DNA from: an uncultured Pseudomonas sp.
GTDB lineage: Bacteria > Pseudomonadota > Gammaproteobacteria > Pseudomonadales > Pseudomonadaceae
Assembly (NCBI RefSeq): GCF_946885955.1
Contig: NZ_CAMPHI010000017.1
Coordinates: 1 to 64,000, forward strand
Reading direction: 5' to 3'
DNA length: 64,000 nucleotides
Position numbers and translations under genes: made by a program
The notes under the pieces: generated by a model
Database searches by the model: none
What the model saw: only the letters and a program-made list of their open reading frames with translations
What the model was told of the DNA's origin: nothing
Part shown: positions 15,970-25,445 of the stretch, piece after piece
Numbering within the stretch: the stretch's first letter is position 1
Layout: each line of letters begins with the position of its first letter

Positions 15970-17283
15970 ATGAACGCCATCAGCCAACCCGTAGTCCCCG
16001 CAGCCGAACGCTGCCCGTCCTACTACAGCGCCACCCTCAACGAGGAGACCGCCTACCCGACGCTGCAAGGCCGGGTCAGCGTCGACGTGGTGATCATCGG
16101 CGGCGGCTTTACCAGCGTCGCCTCCGCGGTGGAGCTGGCCGAACGCGGCCTGAAAGTCGCCATCGTCGAAGCCAACAAGATCGGCTGGGGCGCCACCGGG
16201 CGTAATGGCGGCCAGGTCACCGGCAGCCTCTCGGGTGACGAGGCGATGCGCAAGCAGATGCGCAACAGCCTGGGCGAGGAGGTCGACGACTTTATCTGGC
16301 ACCTGCGCTGGCGCGGCCACCAGATCATCAAACAGCGGGTGGCGAAATACGCCATCGAGTGCGACCTCAAGCACGGCCACCTGCACGCGGCGATGAAACC
16401 GGCACATATGCACGAGCTGGAAGCCGCCTACGCCGAGGCCGAACGTCGGGGCATGGGCGATGAGGTGACCTTGCTCGACGCTGCCGGAGTGCGCAGCCAC
16501 CTGGCCAGCGACCTGTACTGCGGCGCCCTGAAGAACAGCCGCAATATGCACCTGCACCCGCTCAACCTGTGCATCGGCGAAGCCCGCGCCGCGCATGGCC
16601 TGGGTGCGCTGATCTTCGAGCACTCGCCGGTGCTGGAAATTATCCATGGCGCGAGCCCCGCGGTGGTGACGGCGCAAGGGCGGATCGACGCCAAGCAGGT
16701 GCTGTTGGCCGGCGATGTCTATCACAAGCTGGAACCGAAAAAGCTCAAGGGCATGATCTTTCCGGCCATGGGCGGCATCGTCACCACCCAGCCGTTGGGC
16801 GAGCTGGCCACCGAGATCAATCCGCAGGACCTGGCGGTCTACGATTGCCGTTTCGTCCTCGACTACTACCGCCTGACCGCTGACAAGCGCCTGCTGTTCG
16901 GCGGCGGCTGCAACTACTCGGGGCGCGATTCGCGGGACATCGCCGCGGAACTGCGCCCCGGTATCGAGCGCACCTTCCCCCAGCTCAAGGGCGTGGCCAT
17001 CGACTTCCAGTGGAGCTGCGCCATGGGCATCGTGGTCAACCGCATTCCACAGCTGGGCAAGCTCTCGGACAACGTCTGGTACTGCCAGGGCTACTCCGGC
17101 CACGGCATCGCCACCACCCATATCATGGGCGAGATCATGGCCGAGGCCATGACCGGCACGTTGCAACAGTTCGACACCTTCGCCGCCTGCAAGCAGATCA
17201 AGGTGCCGCTGGGCGACGTGTTCGGCAATCCGATGCTGGCGGCCGGCATGTGGTACTACGGTCTGCTGGAAAAGCTGCGTTAA
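15970..17283 (+). CDS. pauB: Gamma-glutamylpolyamine oxidase (FAD, PuuB/PauB family)
   Basis: The 437-residue protein is a DAO-type FAD oxidoreductase with VVIIGGGFTSVASAVELAERG near residue 42, the RNGGQVTG segment of this subfamily and a C-terminal GYSGHGIATTH flavin-contact block. It is predicted to oxidise the amine end of gamma-glutamyl-polyamine to an aldehyde, releasing ammonia and peroxide. GAGG lies before the ATG. Its placement after a glutamylpolyamine synthetase matches a known Pseudomonas pair. Only a palindromic repeat separates them, so co-transcription is likely. Confidence 0.88.
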   Translation: MNAISQPVVPAAERCPSYYSATLNEETAYPTLQGRVSVDVVIIGGGFTSVASAVELAERGLKVAIVEANKIGWGATGRNGGQVTGSLSGDEAMRKQMRNSLGEEVDDFIWHLRWRGHQIIKQRVAKYAIECDLKHGHLHAAMKPAHMHELEAAYAEAERRGMGDEVTLLDAAGVRSHLASDLYCGALKNSRNMHLHPLNLCIGEARAAHGLGALIFEHSPVLEIIHGASPAVVTAQGRIDAKQVLLAGDVYHKLEPKKLKGMIFPAMGGIVTTQPLGELATEINPQDLAVYDCRFVLDYYRLTADKRLLFGGGCNYSGRDSRDIAAELRPGIERTFPQLKGVAIDFQWSCAMGIVVNRIPQLGKLSDNVWYCQGYSGHGIATTHIMGEIMAEAMTGTLQQFDTFAACKQIKVPLGDVFGNPMLAAGMWYYGLLEKLR

Positions 17284-17302
17284 GTAGACTTGATGGCCTG
17301 CC

Positions 17303-17370
17303 GTAGGGTGCGCCGCGCGCACCGGCGGGTTGTCTTGGGCGCGATGCTCGGTGCGCACAGCGCACCCTAC
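17303..17370. repeat. GTAGGGTGCGC palindromic repeat, copy 4, overlapping a stop codon
   Basis: GTAGGGTGCGCCGCGCGCACC on the left pairs with GGTGCGCACAGCGCACCCTAC on the right. The last four bases of the repeat (17367-17370) overlap the 3' end of the minus-strand Crp-type gene, and its TAG stop is read from the CTA of the repeat. Confidence 0.8.
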
Positions 17371-18068
17371 GCGGAGGCGGCCTGGTGCAGGCGGTCGAGG
17401 TCGAGGATTTCGATTTCGCCGTAGGTCAGGCGCAGGACGCCCTGGGTTTCCAGCTCCTTGAGGATCTGGTTGGTGGTCTGCCGGGAGATCGCCAGCATCA
17501 GCGCCAGCTGTTCCTGGGCCAGGTGGATCACCCGCCGCGGCTCGCCCTCACCGTAATTGTCGACGATCAGCAGCAGGCGTCGCGCCAGGCGCGGTGCGGC
17601 GGGGAGCAGGCTCATTTCTTCCAGGGCGATAAAGGCCAGGCGCAGCTTCTGGCTCATCAGCAGGGCGAAGTCGCGCCAATAGCACGGTTGCTGCTCGAGC
17701 AGGGCGAGTATCCGCACCTGGGGGACGTGCAGCAGGGTGCAGGCCTCCTCGGCGAACGCATCGTGGGTGCGTGGCTGGCCGTCGAACAGCGAAATCTCGC
17801 CGAACCAGTAAGGCGCCTCGACCAGCAACAGCAAGGCCTCCTTGCCGCCGGGACCGACCGCGCCGACGCGCATGCTGCCGTCGATCACCGCATACAGGCC
17901 GCTGGGCTTGTCGCCACGGCGGAACAGCACCTGGCCCGCGTCCAGGCGCAGCATCTGCGCGGCCTCCAGCAGGGCGCGCTGCAGGGCCTCGGGCAGGTTG
18001 GCGAACCAGTGGCCCTGGCTGAGGCGGGCGCGATGAGCCGCGGCGTCGTTCAGGTGGTTTTTCTGCAT
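17367..18068 (-). CDS. Crp/Fnr family transcriptional regulator
   Basis: The 233-residue protein has an N-terminal cyclic-nucleotide-binding-like beta barrel (about 25-140, with the GEISLFDGQPRTHDAFA phosphate-cassette-like stretch) and a C-terminal Crp-type winged helix. The recognition helix is around LALMLAISRQTTNQILKELE. It lacks the Fnr-type N-terminal Cys cluster, so it is not an obvious oxygen sensor. GGGAG precedes the ATG. It is convergent with the FAD oxidase gene and divergent from a small membrane protein gene. Its stop codon comes from the palindromic repeat. Targets are unknown. Confidence 0.88.
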   Translation of the reverse strand: MQKNHLNDAAAHRARLSQGHWFANLPEALQRALLEAAQMLRLDAGQVLFRRGDKPSGLYAVIDGSMRVGAVGPGGKEALLLLVEAPYWFGEISLFDGQPRTHDAFAEEACTLLHVPQVRILALLEQQPCYWRDFALLMSQKLRLAFIALEEMSLLPAAPRLARRLLLIVDNYGEGEPRRVIHLAQEQLALMLAISRQTTNQILKELETQGVLRLTYGEIEILDLDRLHQAASA

Positions 18069-18155
18069 GCTCGCTCCCTATTGTCGGCTAGCTGACAGAG
18101 CCGGGCGGGGCGTCGCGGCGATGCTCGCACCTTGCCCTGCTCGAGGATCAGCACC

Positions 18156-18680
18156 ATGAAAACCCTAGTCGATCACCTGGCGCAATACGCCGCCTATCAC
18201 CGCGAGGCGCGGAATATCTTCAGCCATTTCATCGGTATTCCGCTGATCGTGCTGGCGGTGGCGGTGTTGCTTTCGCGCCCCGCGGTCGAGGCGTTCGGCC
18301 TGTGGCTATCGCCGGCAACCCTGACGGCCATGGCGGCGGCAGGCTTCTACCTACGCCTGGACCTGCGCTTCGGCCTGGCGATGAGCCTGTTGCTGGCGCT
18401 CAGCCTGTGGGCTGGGGCGCTGTTGGCGATGCAATCGACGGCGTTGTGGCTGGCCAGTGGCGTCGGCTTGTTCGTCGGCGGTTGGGTGATCCAGTTCGTC
18501 GGCCACTATTACGAAGGGCGCAAACCGGCATTCGTCGATGATCTGATGGGGCTGGCCATAGGGCCGCTGTTCGTGGTCGCCGAAGCGGCCTTTCTGTTGG
18601 GCCTGCGCAAGGATGTCGAACAGGCGATCGTCAGCCGCGTCGGGCCGACCCGTAGCGGCGAGCGGCAACACGCCGCCTGA
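18156..18680 (+). CDS. Mpo1-like (DUF962) membrane protein
   Basis: The 174-residue hydrophobic protein fits the DUF962/YGL010w-Mpo1 family, with the N-terminal block YAAYHREARNIFSHFIGIP, several membrane spans and the conserved FVGHYYEGRKPAF segment. The yeast member Mpo1 is an iron-dependent dioxygenase in 2-hydroxy fatty acid alpha-oxidation, and the conserved His residues here could bind iron. The ATG at 18156 follows GAGGATC. It stands alone next to a Crp-type regulator. The enzymatic role in bacteria is inference. Confidence 0.78.
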   Translation: MKTLVDHLAQYAAYHREARNIFSHFIGIPLIVLAVAVLLSRPAVEAFGLWLSPATLTAMAAAGFYLRLDLRFGLAMSLLLALSLWAGALLAMQSTALWLASGVGLFVGGWVIQFVGHYYEGRKPAFVDDLMGLAIGPLFVVAEAAFLLGLRKDVEQAIVSRVGPTRSGERQHAA

Positions 18681-18707
18681 GCCAAGGCGCAGGTCGGCGG
18701 GGCAGGC

Positions 18708-19448
18708 TTACATGGCCAGCCACTGTTCAGTGAAGGAACGGGTATGGCGGTACACGGTGATGGGGGCGAACGGCCGGCCGGACACGCTTTGCAGGGTATT
18801 GCTCTGGCTGTTGAGATCGCTCAGGGCCGATTTCAGGTAGCCCCAGCGCGCCAGCAAGGAGCTGATTTCCGGGTCCGCCTTGGCGTGCAGCGGTGCCAGT
18901 TGGGCGTCTATCGCCGGGATAAGCTTGCGTTCGTCCTGGCCGAGGTAGGTGTCCGGCAGCTCGCGGGCGATCTCGAAGCTGCCGAAGTAGGAGCGGCTGA
19001 GGTATTGCACCGCCAGGTATTCGAGCTCGGCCGCCACTTCGCTGTCATCGGTCGGCGCCAACTGGCGGGCCTCCTGTAGCACGGCGAGCAGTGCCTTGCT
19101 CAATTCCTCCGGGTAGCGCCAGGGCATGTCTTCTTCCTTGGGGCCGAAGGACACACCGCGGCGAATCTGCACCACCAACTCGAGATGGGCATTGCGCAAC
19201 GCATCGCTGCTTTGCGGCAAACGCTGCATGGCGGCGGCGAGGGTCTGCAAATCTGTTTCCAGGGCGCTCTGGTGTTTCTTTTGGAAACCCTCGCCACGTA
19301 ACAACATGAGGCTGCCGGTGACCCTGCTGGCGTACACCTGTATCTGTTCCTGGGGGCTGACGGCTTCAGCGAAGGCTATCGGTGCAATACTCCCCAGTAG
19401 GCCGATAGTCCAAACTAAAAGCTTATAAATCAGTGGCTTGGAACGCAT
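18708..19448 (-). CDS. Secreted helical protein of unknown function
   Basis: The 246-residue protein has a signal peptide with a hydrophobic core (LLVWTIGLLGSIAPIAFA) and a mostly alpha-helical mature part rich in Gln, Glu and Leu. AAGGAG lies upstream of the ATG. The mature region has no catalytic or metal motif that I recognise. It contains a few conserved-looking blocks (FGPKEEDMPWRYPEELSKALL, AELEYLAVQYLSRSYFG). It is probably a periplasmic conserved Pseudomonas protein. It sits alone between convergent and same-strand neighbours with no informative context. Confidence 0.7.
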   Translation of the reverse strand: MRSKPLIYKLLVWTIGLLGSIAPIAFAEAVSPQEQIQVYASRVTGSLMLLRGEGFQKKHQSALETDLQTLAAAMQRLPQSSDALRNAHLELVVQIRRGVSFGPKEEDMPWRYPEELSKALLAVLQEARQLAPTDDSEVAAELEYLAVQYLSRSYFGSFEIARELPDTYLGQDERKLIPAIDAQLAPLHAKADPEISSLLARWGYLKSALSDLNSQSNTLQSVSGRPFAPITVYRHTRSFTEQWLAM

Positions 19449-19641
19449 TCAGGAGTGCTCCTTATTGTTTTTTTAAGCCGCGCGGAGGGCTGTTGGCAGG
19501 TGCGCAGGCCTGTCGCTTAGGTTACTGCACTGCCGCTCTGTCCGAGATTACTCTTAAGAGTGATTTATTAGGCATACGTCACAGCACGGGGCTGGTCAGC
19601 GCCTGGGAAATCTGTTTGCCAGGCGACCTGCATTCCGCCAC

Positions 19642-20268
19642 TCAGCCTTTGCGCCACACGCTCGCCAGCCAAGGTTGCTGCTCGTGGGGCAGGCCGGCCG
19701 GGCGGTAGTAATGCTCCAACTCGACGAAGCCGGCGGCGTTGAGCAGGGTGCGCCAATTGGCCAGGTCGTAGTAGGCGCCATAGCGCTCGCCGTTCCAGCC
19801 CTCCTGGTTGTCGCCACGCGGGTTGGAGCTGAACAGCACGCCGCCGGGCTTCAAGCTGGCATGCAGCTGACCCAGCACAACTGGCAACGCCTGGCTGGGA
19901 ATATGGAAGAGCACGGCGTTGGCGAAGATGCCGTCGAAACGCTCGGGCGGCAGGTCGAGGGCGAGAAAATCCTGCAGCCACACCTCGCAATTACTGTCGC
20001 TACGGGCCATTTCGACGAAGCGTGGGCAGCCGTCGAGACCGGTGGCCTGGTGGCCGAGGGCGCTGAAGGTGCGCAGGTCGCGACCCGGGCCGCAGCCGAA
20101 GTCGAGAATTCGCAGCGGCGCCGGCGCCTCGATATGCCGCAGCAATGCGGCGATATTCTGGCTGACGTCGTGGTCGCGGGTGCCTTCGCGGAAGTCCTCG
20201 GCGCAGGTCTGGTAGTGGGCCAGGGTCAGGGTGCTGATCCTGGCGAGGTCGTCTGGGGTGAGCGGCAT
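19642..20268 (-). CDS. Class I SAM-dependent methyltransferase
   Basis: The 208-residue protein has the classical Rossmann methyltransferase motif I (RILDFGCGPGRDLRTF), an acidic ribose contact (TGLDGCPRFVEMAR) and motif post-I to IV (FDGIFANAVLFHIP). It resembles small-molecule methyltransferases, but the acceptor is unknown. The ATG at 20268 is preferred over an upstream TTG in the same frame because homology begins there. It lies downstream of the DUF1348 gene by 108 bases and may be the tail of that operon. Confidence 0.85.
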   Translation of the reverse strand: MPLTPDDLARISTLTLAHYQTCAEDFREGTRDHDVSQNIAALLRHIEAPAPLRILDFGCGPGRDLRTFSALGHQATGLDGCPRFVEMARSDSNCEVWLQDFLALDLPPERFDGIFANAVLFHIPSQALPVVLGQLHASLKPGGVLFSSNPRGDNQEGWNGERYGAYYDLANWRTLLNAAGFVELEHYYRPAGLPHEQQPWLASVWRKG

Positions 20269-20376
20269 GAGTCGGGTCCTGGAGGCTTTGCGCCTATTAA
20301 ACCGTGAAACCCGGGGCAATGCCGACGCCTGTGAAAACGTCGGCGGTTTTCCCCGCAGGCCGCTAGCGGGGCGCGC

Positions 20377-20853
20377 TCACAGGCCCAGGTCGCTGAGCCC
20401 CGGGTGCGTATCCGGGCGCCTTCCCTGGGGCCAATGGAATAGCCGCTGTTCCTCGCTGATCGCCAGGTCGTTGATGCTGGCATGGCGCTCGCGCATCAGC
20501 CCCTGCTCATCGAACTCCCAGTTTTCGTTGCCGTAGGAGCGCCACCACTGGCCGTCGGCATCGTGCCATTCGTAGGCGAAGCGCACGGCGATGCGGTTGT
20601 CGGTGAAGGCCCAGAGTTCCTTGATCAGGCGGTATTCCTGCTCGCGCTGCCATTTGCCGGTGAGAAAGGTACGGATCTGCTCGCGGCCCCGGGGAAACTC
20701 GTTGCGGTTACGCCAGCGGCTGTCCTCGGTATAGGCCAGGGCGACGCGTTCGGGATCGCGGCTGTTCCAGCCGTCTTCGGCCATGCGGACTTTCTGCACG
20801 GCGCTTTCATGGTTAAAGGGCGGCAGCGGTGGGCGGGGTTGTGACTGGCTCAT
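20377..20853 (-). CDS. DUF1348 / NTF2-like family protein
   Basis: The 158-residue product matches the DUF1348 (YybG-like, SnoaL/NTF2 fold) family, with strongly conserved blocks [30 protein letters not shown] and [17 protein letters not shown]. The pocket fold could bind or isomerise a small hydrophobic substrate, but no activity is established. GGAG sits 8 bases before the ATG at 20853. It follows the PNPOx-reductase fusion by 31 bases, so both are probably in one operon with the GST. Confidence 0.85.
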   Translation of the reverse strand: MSQSQPRPPLPPFNHESAVQKVRMAEDGWNSRDPERVALAYTEDSRWRNRNEFPRGREQIRTFLTGKWQREQEYRLIKELWAFTDNRIAVRFAYEWHDADGQWWRSYGNENWEFDEQGLMRERHASINDLAISEEQRLFHWPQGRRPDTHPGLSDLGL

Positions 20854-20884
20854 ATGGGCTCCAGGGTGACTGTTCAAGGGTGGC

Positions 20885-22942
20885 TTAAAGGTCCAGCACC
20901 AGCGGTTGTTGGCCGGCACTGTCACTGGCCGGCACCGCACAGCAAATCAGTACGCTGTCGGCGGCGGGTGATTCGGCGGGTGGTATGGGGTAGTGCACCT
21001 GGCCGCTGAGCAGACGCGTCGCACAGGTGCCGCAAGAGCCGCCGCGGCAGCTGAACTCTGGCGTCAGGCCGCGGCTCTCGGCCAATTGCAGCAGGCTGCC
21101 GCTGTCCGGCGTCCAGCGTGCCTCCTTGGCCGAACGCTGGAACAGCACCGGCACCGGGCTGGTTGCAGCGGGCGCCTGTACCAATGCGTGGCTGCCCTGG
21201 TCCGCCAGGCGGCGCAGGCTGGAGGGGCCGAACGTCTCGGCATGAATGCGAGCGTCGCCGATATTCAGGCTGCGCAGGTCATCGTACAGCGACTGGGTGA
21301 AGCCGCTGGGCCCGCACAGGTAGAAGTCGAAATCGTCGAACGGCAACAGGCTCTTGAGCAGTGCGATGTCGATACGTCCGTCCAGCTCGAAGTCTTCGCC
21401 CGCCCGCGCATGGGCTTCGGGCTGGCTGAGCAGACGCAGCGCGTGGATCGGCTCGCCACCGCGTTGCAGCAGCTCGATCAACTCCTTGCTGAATGCCAGG
21501 TCGGCCAGGGTTCGGGCGCTCTGGATAAACCATACGCGGCGTGCGCGGCGCAGGCGCTGGTTCTGGTAGAGGGTCTCGCGCAGCATCGCCAGTAACGGGG
21601 TCACTCCGACCCCGGCGGCCAGCAGTACCAGCGGCCGGCGCTGCTCGGTATCCAGGGTGAAGCGGCCCTGGGGCGCGCGCGCTTCGAGCAGGCTGCCGAC
21701 GCCGATCTGCTCGTGCAGGTAGGTCGATGCCAGGCCCTCGCGTTTGACGCTGATGCGCAAAAAGCCATCGGAGGGTGCGCTGCTCAAACTGTAGGTACGG
21801 ATCAGTGTCTGGCCGTCGATGCGCAGGCGCAGCGGCAGATGCTGGCCGGCCTGGAACAGCGGCAGGCCGGCGCCATCGGCCGGCTCCAGGTACAACGAGC
21901 GGATGCTGGCGCTTTCCTCGACCAGGCGCGTGACTCGCAGCGGTCGCCATTGTTCGCGCAGCGCCTCGGCGGCCTGGCGCGCCGCGGCCTCGGCCCAGTT
22001 GCCGGTGAGCAGGCTGTTCGGCGAGTAACCCTCGAATCGCCAGCGCAGGGCCAGGGCCGCCGGGCGGCGGACCAGGCGCTCGACCTGCAACTGCCAGAGG
22101 CGCTCGGCGCCCTGAAAGGTCGCGATCTGCGGGCCGTCGAGAATCAGCTCGGTGCGGCCGGACAGTTGCAGCAGCTCGCCGCTGGTGAAGTCGATGAACA
22201 GTAAACCGGCGCGCGGGTTGAGCAGCAGGTTGCCGAGGGTGTTGAAGTGCAGGTTGCCGGCGAAATCCGGCAGGGTCAGGCAATCGCCCTCGACCCTTAC
22301 GAAGCCGGCCTGGCCGCCGCGGTGGGAAACGTCCACCGAGCGGCTGCCATCCGGCTGGTCGATATAGCTGGCGACGAAGCAGGTATCGGCGCTGGCGATC
22401 AGCGCTCGCGCGGCGTCGTCCAGCCCATTCTTCTGCTCGGCCGCGGGGCGTGTGGCACTCGATTGGCCCTGGCCGCCGTCGGGCTGGCGCAGCTGGATAT
22501 ATTGCGGGCAATTGCCGAAGGCCTGTTCGACGGCGATGGACGTACCGCGTTCGTCGAATTGGCGGATATGGCCGTTCAAACGGTTGCGTCGGCGAGTGTG
22601 CAGCTCGATGCCAAGCAGACCGATCGCCGCGCCCGCGGATAATCCCGCCGCAGCTGGATCCTCGGCCTGAAAAGGACTGTCGAGTTGCAACAGGCGGGGA
22701 TCTGGCGAATGGGCGAAGCCCGGCGCACCCTCGAGAATGCCGGCCCAGGGCCGCCCCTCGGCATCCACGCTGGCGAACAGGATGAAGGGCAGCTGGCGGT
22801 AAAAGTCGCGGTGCTGCTCGGGCATGTGGTCGCGGATCACCTTGCGGCCGAACGCCTCCATCCGCTCGGCCACACCGGCGCGTTGCTGCAATTGTCTTTC
22901 GCCGGCATGCCAGGGCGACGCAGGGGATTCGACAGGGGGCAT
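20885..22942 (-). CDS. PNPOx-like domain fused to ferredoxin-NAD reductase and 2Fe-2S ferredoxin
   Basis: This 685-residue fusion has three parts. Residues ~30-310 form a double pyridoxamine-phosphate-oxidase-like flavin-binding region. Residues ~330-570 form an FNR-type module with RTYSLSS (382-388) for FAD and [11 protein letters not shown] (444-454) for NAD(P). Residues ~600-685 are a plant-type 2Fe-2S ferredoxin with Cys632, Cys637, Cys640 and Cys668. It probably shuttles electrons from NAD(P)H through FAD and iron-sulfur to a substrate at the PNPOx part or an outside partner. The ATG at 22942 fits; the frame upstream overlaps the GST gene. It lies between GST and DUF1348 genes. Confidence 0.87.
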   Translation of the reverse strand: MPPVESPASPWHAGERQLQQRAGVAERMEAFGRKVIRDHMPEQHRDFYRQLPFILFASVDAEGRPWAGILEGAPGFAHSPDPRLLQLDSPFQAEDPAAAGLSAGAAIGLLGIELHTRRRNRLNGHIRQFDERGTSIAVEQAFGNCPQYIQLRQPDGGQGQSSATRPAAEQKNGLDDAARALIASADTCFVASYIDQPDGSRSVDVSHRGGQAGFVRVEGDCLTLPDFAGNLHFNTLGNLLLNPRAGLLFIDFTSGELLQLSGRTELILDGPQIATFQGAERLWQLQVERLVRRPAALALRWRFEGYSPNSLLTGNWAEAAARQAAEALREQWRPLRVTRLVEESASIRSLYLEPADGAGLPLFQAGQHLPLRLRIDGQTLIRTYSLSSAPSDGFLRISVKREGLASTYLHEQIGVGSLLEARAPQGRFTLDTEQRRPLVLLAAGVGVTPLLAMLRETLYQNQRLRRARRVWFIQSARTLADLAFSKELIELLQRGGEPIHALRLLSQPEAHARAGEDFELDGRIDIALLKSLLPFDDFDFYLCGPSGFTQSLYDDLRSLNIGDARIHAETFGPSSLRRLADQGSHALVQAPAATSPVPVLFQRSAKEARWTPDSGSLLQLAESRGLTPEFSCRGGSCGTCATRLLSGQVHYPIPPAESPAADSVLICCAVPASDSAGQQPLVLDL

Positions 22943-23009
22943 GGCGAGGGCTCCATGGGGTGGCGGAAAGCCGGATGGGCGACGGGCCATCCGGCACTGA
23001 TGCCCGGCT

Positions 23010-23639
23010 TCAGGCGCTTTGCAGGCCGACGGCGGTGCGAGCCATCGGCACGAAACCGGGCAGCGCCTCGATACGCGCCAGCCAGGCACGCACATTCGGG
23101 TAATCGGCGAGGGATACATTGCCTTCCGGCGCGTGGGCGATATAGGTATAGCCGGCCACGTCGGCCAGCGTCGGCTGGTTGCCGGCGAGGTAGGCGCTGT
23201 TGGCCAGCTCCTGCTCGACCACCCGCAGCAGGGCATGGGAATTGGCGATGGTTTCCTCGGCGTTATAAGGCGCGCCGAATACCGTGATCAGCCGCGCCCT
23301 GGCCGGCCCCGAGGCGATCTGCCCGGCGGCGACCGATAACCAGCGCTGCACCTTGGCGGCGCCAAGCGGGTCGCTCGGCAGCCAGTTGCCGTTGCCGTAC
23401 TTCTGCGCCAGGTACACCAGAATCGCGTTGGAATCGCTGACCAGGGTGCCGTTGTCGTCGATCACCGGCACCTGGCCGAAGACGTTGATGGCGAGAAACT
23501 CAGGCTGCTTGTGTGCGCCGTTGGCCAGGTCGACGAATACCAATTCGGTCGGTAAGCCGAGCAACGACAGCAGCAGCTCGACGCGATGGGCGTGGCCGGA
23601 CAACGGGTGGCGGAATAGTTTGATCGGGTTCTGCGACAT
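23010..23639 (-). CDS. Glutathione S-transferase
   Basis: The 209-residue protein has the N-terminal thioredoxin-like GST domain ([22 protein letters not shown], then [25 protein letters not shown]) and a C-terminal helical domain. The Pro-Val-Ile and Asp-Ser blocks bind glutathione; Ser14 is a likely activating residue. The gene starts an apparent operon with the PNPOx-reductase fusion (67-base gap) and DUF1348. That pairing suggests handling of an electrophile by reduction and conjugation, which is inference. The YHS gene upstream is separated by 209 bases. Confidence 0.9.
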   Translation of the reverse strand: MSQNPIKLFRHPLSGHAHRVELLLSLLGLPTELVFVDLANGAHKQPEFLAINVFGQVPVIDDNGTLVSDSNAILVYLAQKYGNGNWLPSDPLGAAKVQRWLSVAAGQIASGPARARLITVFGAPYNAEETIANSHALLRVVEQELANSAYLAGNQPTLADVAGYTYIAHAPEGNVSLADYPNVRAWLARIEALPGFVPMARTAVGLQSA

Positions 23640-23848
23640 GGTGAGGCTCCAGTGCGGATGGAAGGATTCAGCGGCGGCTTTGGCGGGATGCCGGGTGAGG
23701 CGCGCTGATGGGAGTCATGGTCTTCCTAAGCGGGAATCTACAGAATCACCACAAATGGCAATCCTTTGTTTCATCCGCTGCAATAAAGCTGCGGTGTTTA
23801 TCTTGGCGAAGGACTCGACACCCGTGGCGGCCGTCGAGCCCATGCGGC

Positions 23849-24352
23849 TTACAGGGTGTTAGCGGCCTTGTCCTTGATCAGCGGCCAGTTGGCTTCGGCT
23901 TTCAGCAGGTTGCCCGGCACGTCTTCGCTCCACATCTTGAACACCTCGGCGTTGACGTTGAGGTATAGCTTGCCGTCGACCACCTTGAATTGGCTCGGGT
24001 CGACATCGAGCTTCTTGCCCAGGGCCGCGCCCATGGCGCAGTAACCGCCGTATTGCGGTGCGTACATGGCCGGGTTGGCCTGGAAAAGCTGCATGTTCTC
24101 TGCGGAGGCAAAATAGTAGGTCGCGCCATCGTGTTTGACGGCGAAACGCTTATCGCCCTGGGTCGGCATGCCCTTGGTGAAATAGGCCACGCTGTCGTAG
24201 CCATTGAGGATCACCGCTTCGGCATTGAGGTTGACCGCTGCGGTAGAGTTTTCATCGAAGGCATAGCTGCTGGTGGCGCTAAGCAGCGCACCGGCACCGA
24301 AGGCCAGGGCGACGGCGAGGGTGCTGGCGGTGAAGGCTTTTTTCAGATTCAT
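23849..24352 (-). CDS. Exported YHS-domain protein
   Basis: The 167-residue protein has a signal peptide (cleavage probably after SSYA) and a YHS domain, a small fold often tied to heavy-metal binding in transporters and hydroxylases. Blocks include VILNGYDSVAYFTKGMP, HDGATYYFASAENMQLF and YGGYCAMGAALGKK, with a Cys in the last. AAGGAA precedes the ATG. It diverges from the LysR pair across 174 bases. Its location suggests a periplasmic metal or redox role that the LysR may control. Confidence 0.85.
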   Translation of the reverse strand: MNLKKAFTASTLAVALAFGAGALLSATSSYAFDENSTAAVNLNAEAVILNGYDSVAYFTKGMPTQGDKRFAVKHDGATYYFASAENMQLFQANPAMYAPQYGGYCAMGAALGKKLDVDPSQFKVVDGKLYLNVNAEVFKMWSEDVPGNLLKAEANWPLIKDKAANTL

Positions 24353-24387
24353 GCTGGGATTTCCTTGGCAACGCTAATCGGGGCTGT

Positions 24388-24411
24388 CGTCGAAACCGAA
24401 TACGTTCGACG
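24388..24411. promoter_or_regulatory. Inverted repeat in the YHS/LysR divergent region
   Basis: CGTCGAA (24388-24394) and TTCGACG (24405-24411) form a perfect 7-base inverted repeat with a 10-base spacer, 36 bases upstream of the YHS start. Position and symmetry fit a LysR-type site, though no T-N11-A core is obvious. Confidence 0.35.
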
Positions 24412-24526
24412 TGATGCCACTCTAGGTCTGCACGAATCGAAGAAGAACGGCCGCTCTCGACAAGGATCTATTGCTGAAAATGGAATGACGCGCGCACACT
24501 CGCACCACGCGCACAGGAGCCGTTCG

Positions 24527-25441
24527 ATGGATAGATTCCAGGAAATGCAGGTGTTTCTCGCCGTCGCCGAAGAGCAGGGTTTCGCCGCCGCCGCGCGCCG
24601 CCTGAATATGTCGCCGCCCAGCGTGACCCGCGCCGTCGCCGCCTTGGAAGAGCGTATAGGCACCCTGCTACTGGCCCGCACCACGCGCAGCGTGCATATC
24701 ACCGAAGCGGGCCAGCGCTATGTGGAAGATTGCCGACGCATCCTCGCCGAGCTGGAGGAAGCCGAAGAGTCCGCCGCCGGCAGCCATGCCATCGCCCGCG
24801 GCCAGCTGACCCTGACCGCGCCTGTGCTGTTCGGCGAACTCTTTGTCACTCCGGTAGTGGTCGATTACCTCGAGCAGCACCCGGCGGTGAGCATCAAGGC
24901 GTTGCTGGTCGACCGGGTGGTGAGCATGGTCGACGAAGGCATCGACGTCGCCGTGCGCATCGGCAACCTACCCGATAGTGGTCTGCACAGTGTGAAAGTC
25001 GGCGAGGTGCGGCGGGTGGTCTGCGCCTCGCCGGCCTATCTGAATCAACACGGCCGGCCGCAACACCCGGATCAGCTGAGCGAGGCCAGAGTGGTCGAAG
25101 CGGCGAGCAGCAGCCTGGTCAGCGACTGGCGTTTCGCCGGCCCCGAGGGCTCGCTGAGCGTGCGTCCTGAGCCACGTCTGGTGGTCACCGCGAACCAGGC
25201 GGCGATCAATGCCGCCTGCCTCGGTTGGGGGCTGACCCGGGTTCTGTCCTATCAGGTGGCGGGCAAGGTCGCGGCCGGCGAGCTGGAGATAGTGCTGGAG
25301 CCTTTCGAGCTACCGCCGCTGCCGATCCATGTGGTCTACCAGGGCGGGCGCAAGGTGCCGGCCAAGGTGCGCACCTTCGTCGATTTCTGCGCCGGGCGGC
25401 TGGGCCAGGACCTGGCGCTCAACCCCTCAGGCAAGGCCTGA
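24527..25441 (+). CDS. LysR family regulator, first of a tandem pair
   Basis: The 304-residue regulator has an N-terminal LysR winged helix (FLAVAEEQGFAAAARRLNMSPPSVTRAVAALEERIG) and a periplasmic-binding-like effector domain typical of the single-substrate DNA-binding-first LTTR class. AGGAG precedes the ATG at 24527. It diverges from the YHS gene and lies four bases before a close paralogue. Effector and targets are unknown; YHS and possibly the GST operon are the nearest candidates. Confidence 0.92.
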   Translation: MDRFQEMQVFLAVAEEQGFAAAARRLNMSPPSVTRAVAALEERIGTLLLARTTRSVHITEAGQRYVEDCRRILAELEEAEESAAGSHAIARGQLTLTAPVLFGELFVTPVVVDYLEQHPAVSIKALLVDRVVSMVDEGIDVAVRIGNLPDSGLHSVKVGEVRRVVCASPAYLNQHGRPQHPDQLSEARVVEAASSSLVSDWRFAGPEGSLSVRPEPRLVVTANQAAINAACLGWGLTRVLSYQVAGKVAAGELEIVLEPFELPPLPIHVVYQGGRKVPAKVRTFVDFCAGRLGQDLALNPSGKA

Positions 25442-25445
25442 GGCC

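Noticed and set aside
15688..17358. 556-codon minus-strand frame over the glutamylpolyamine oxidase
   Set aside because: The plus-strand product has clear FAD motifs; the antisense frame also runs through a palindromic repeat and has no ribosome binding site.
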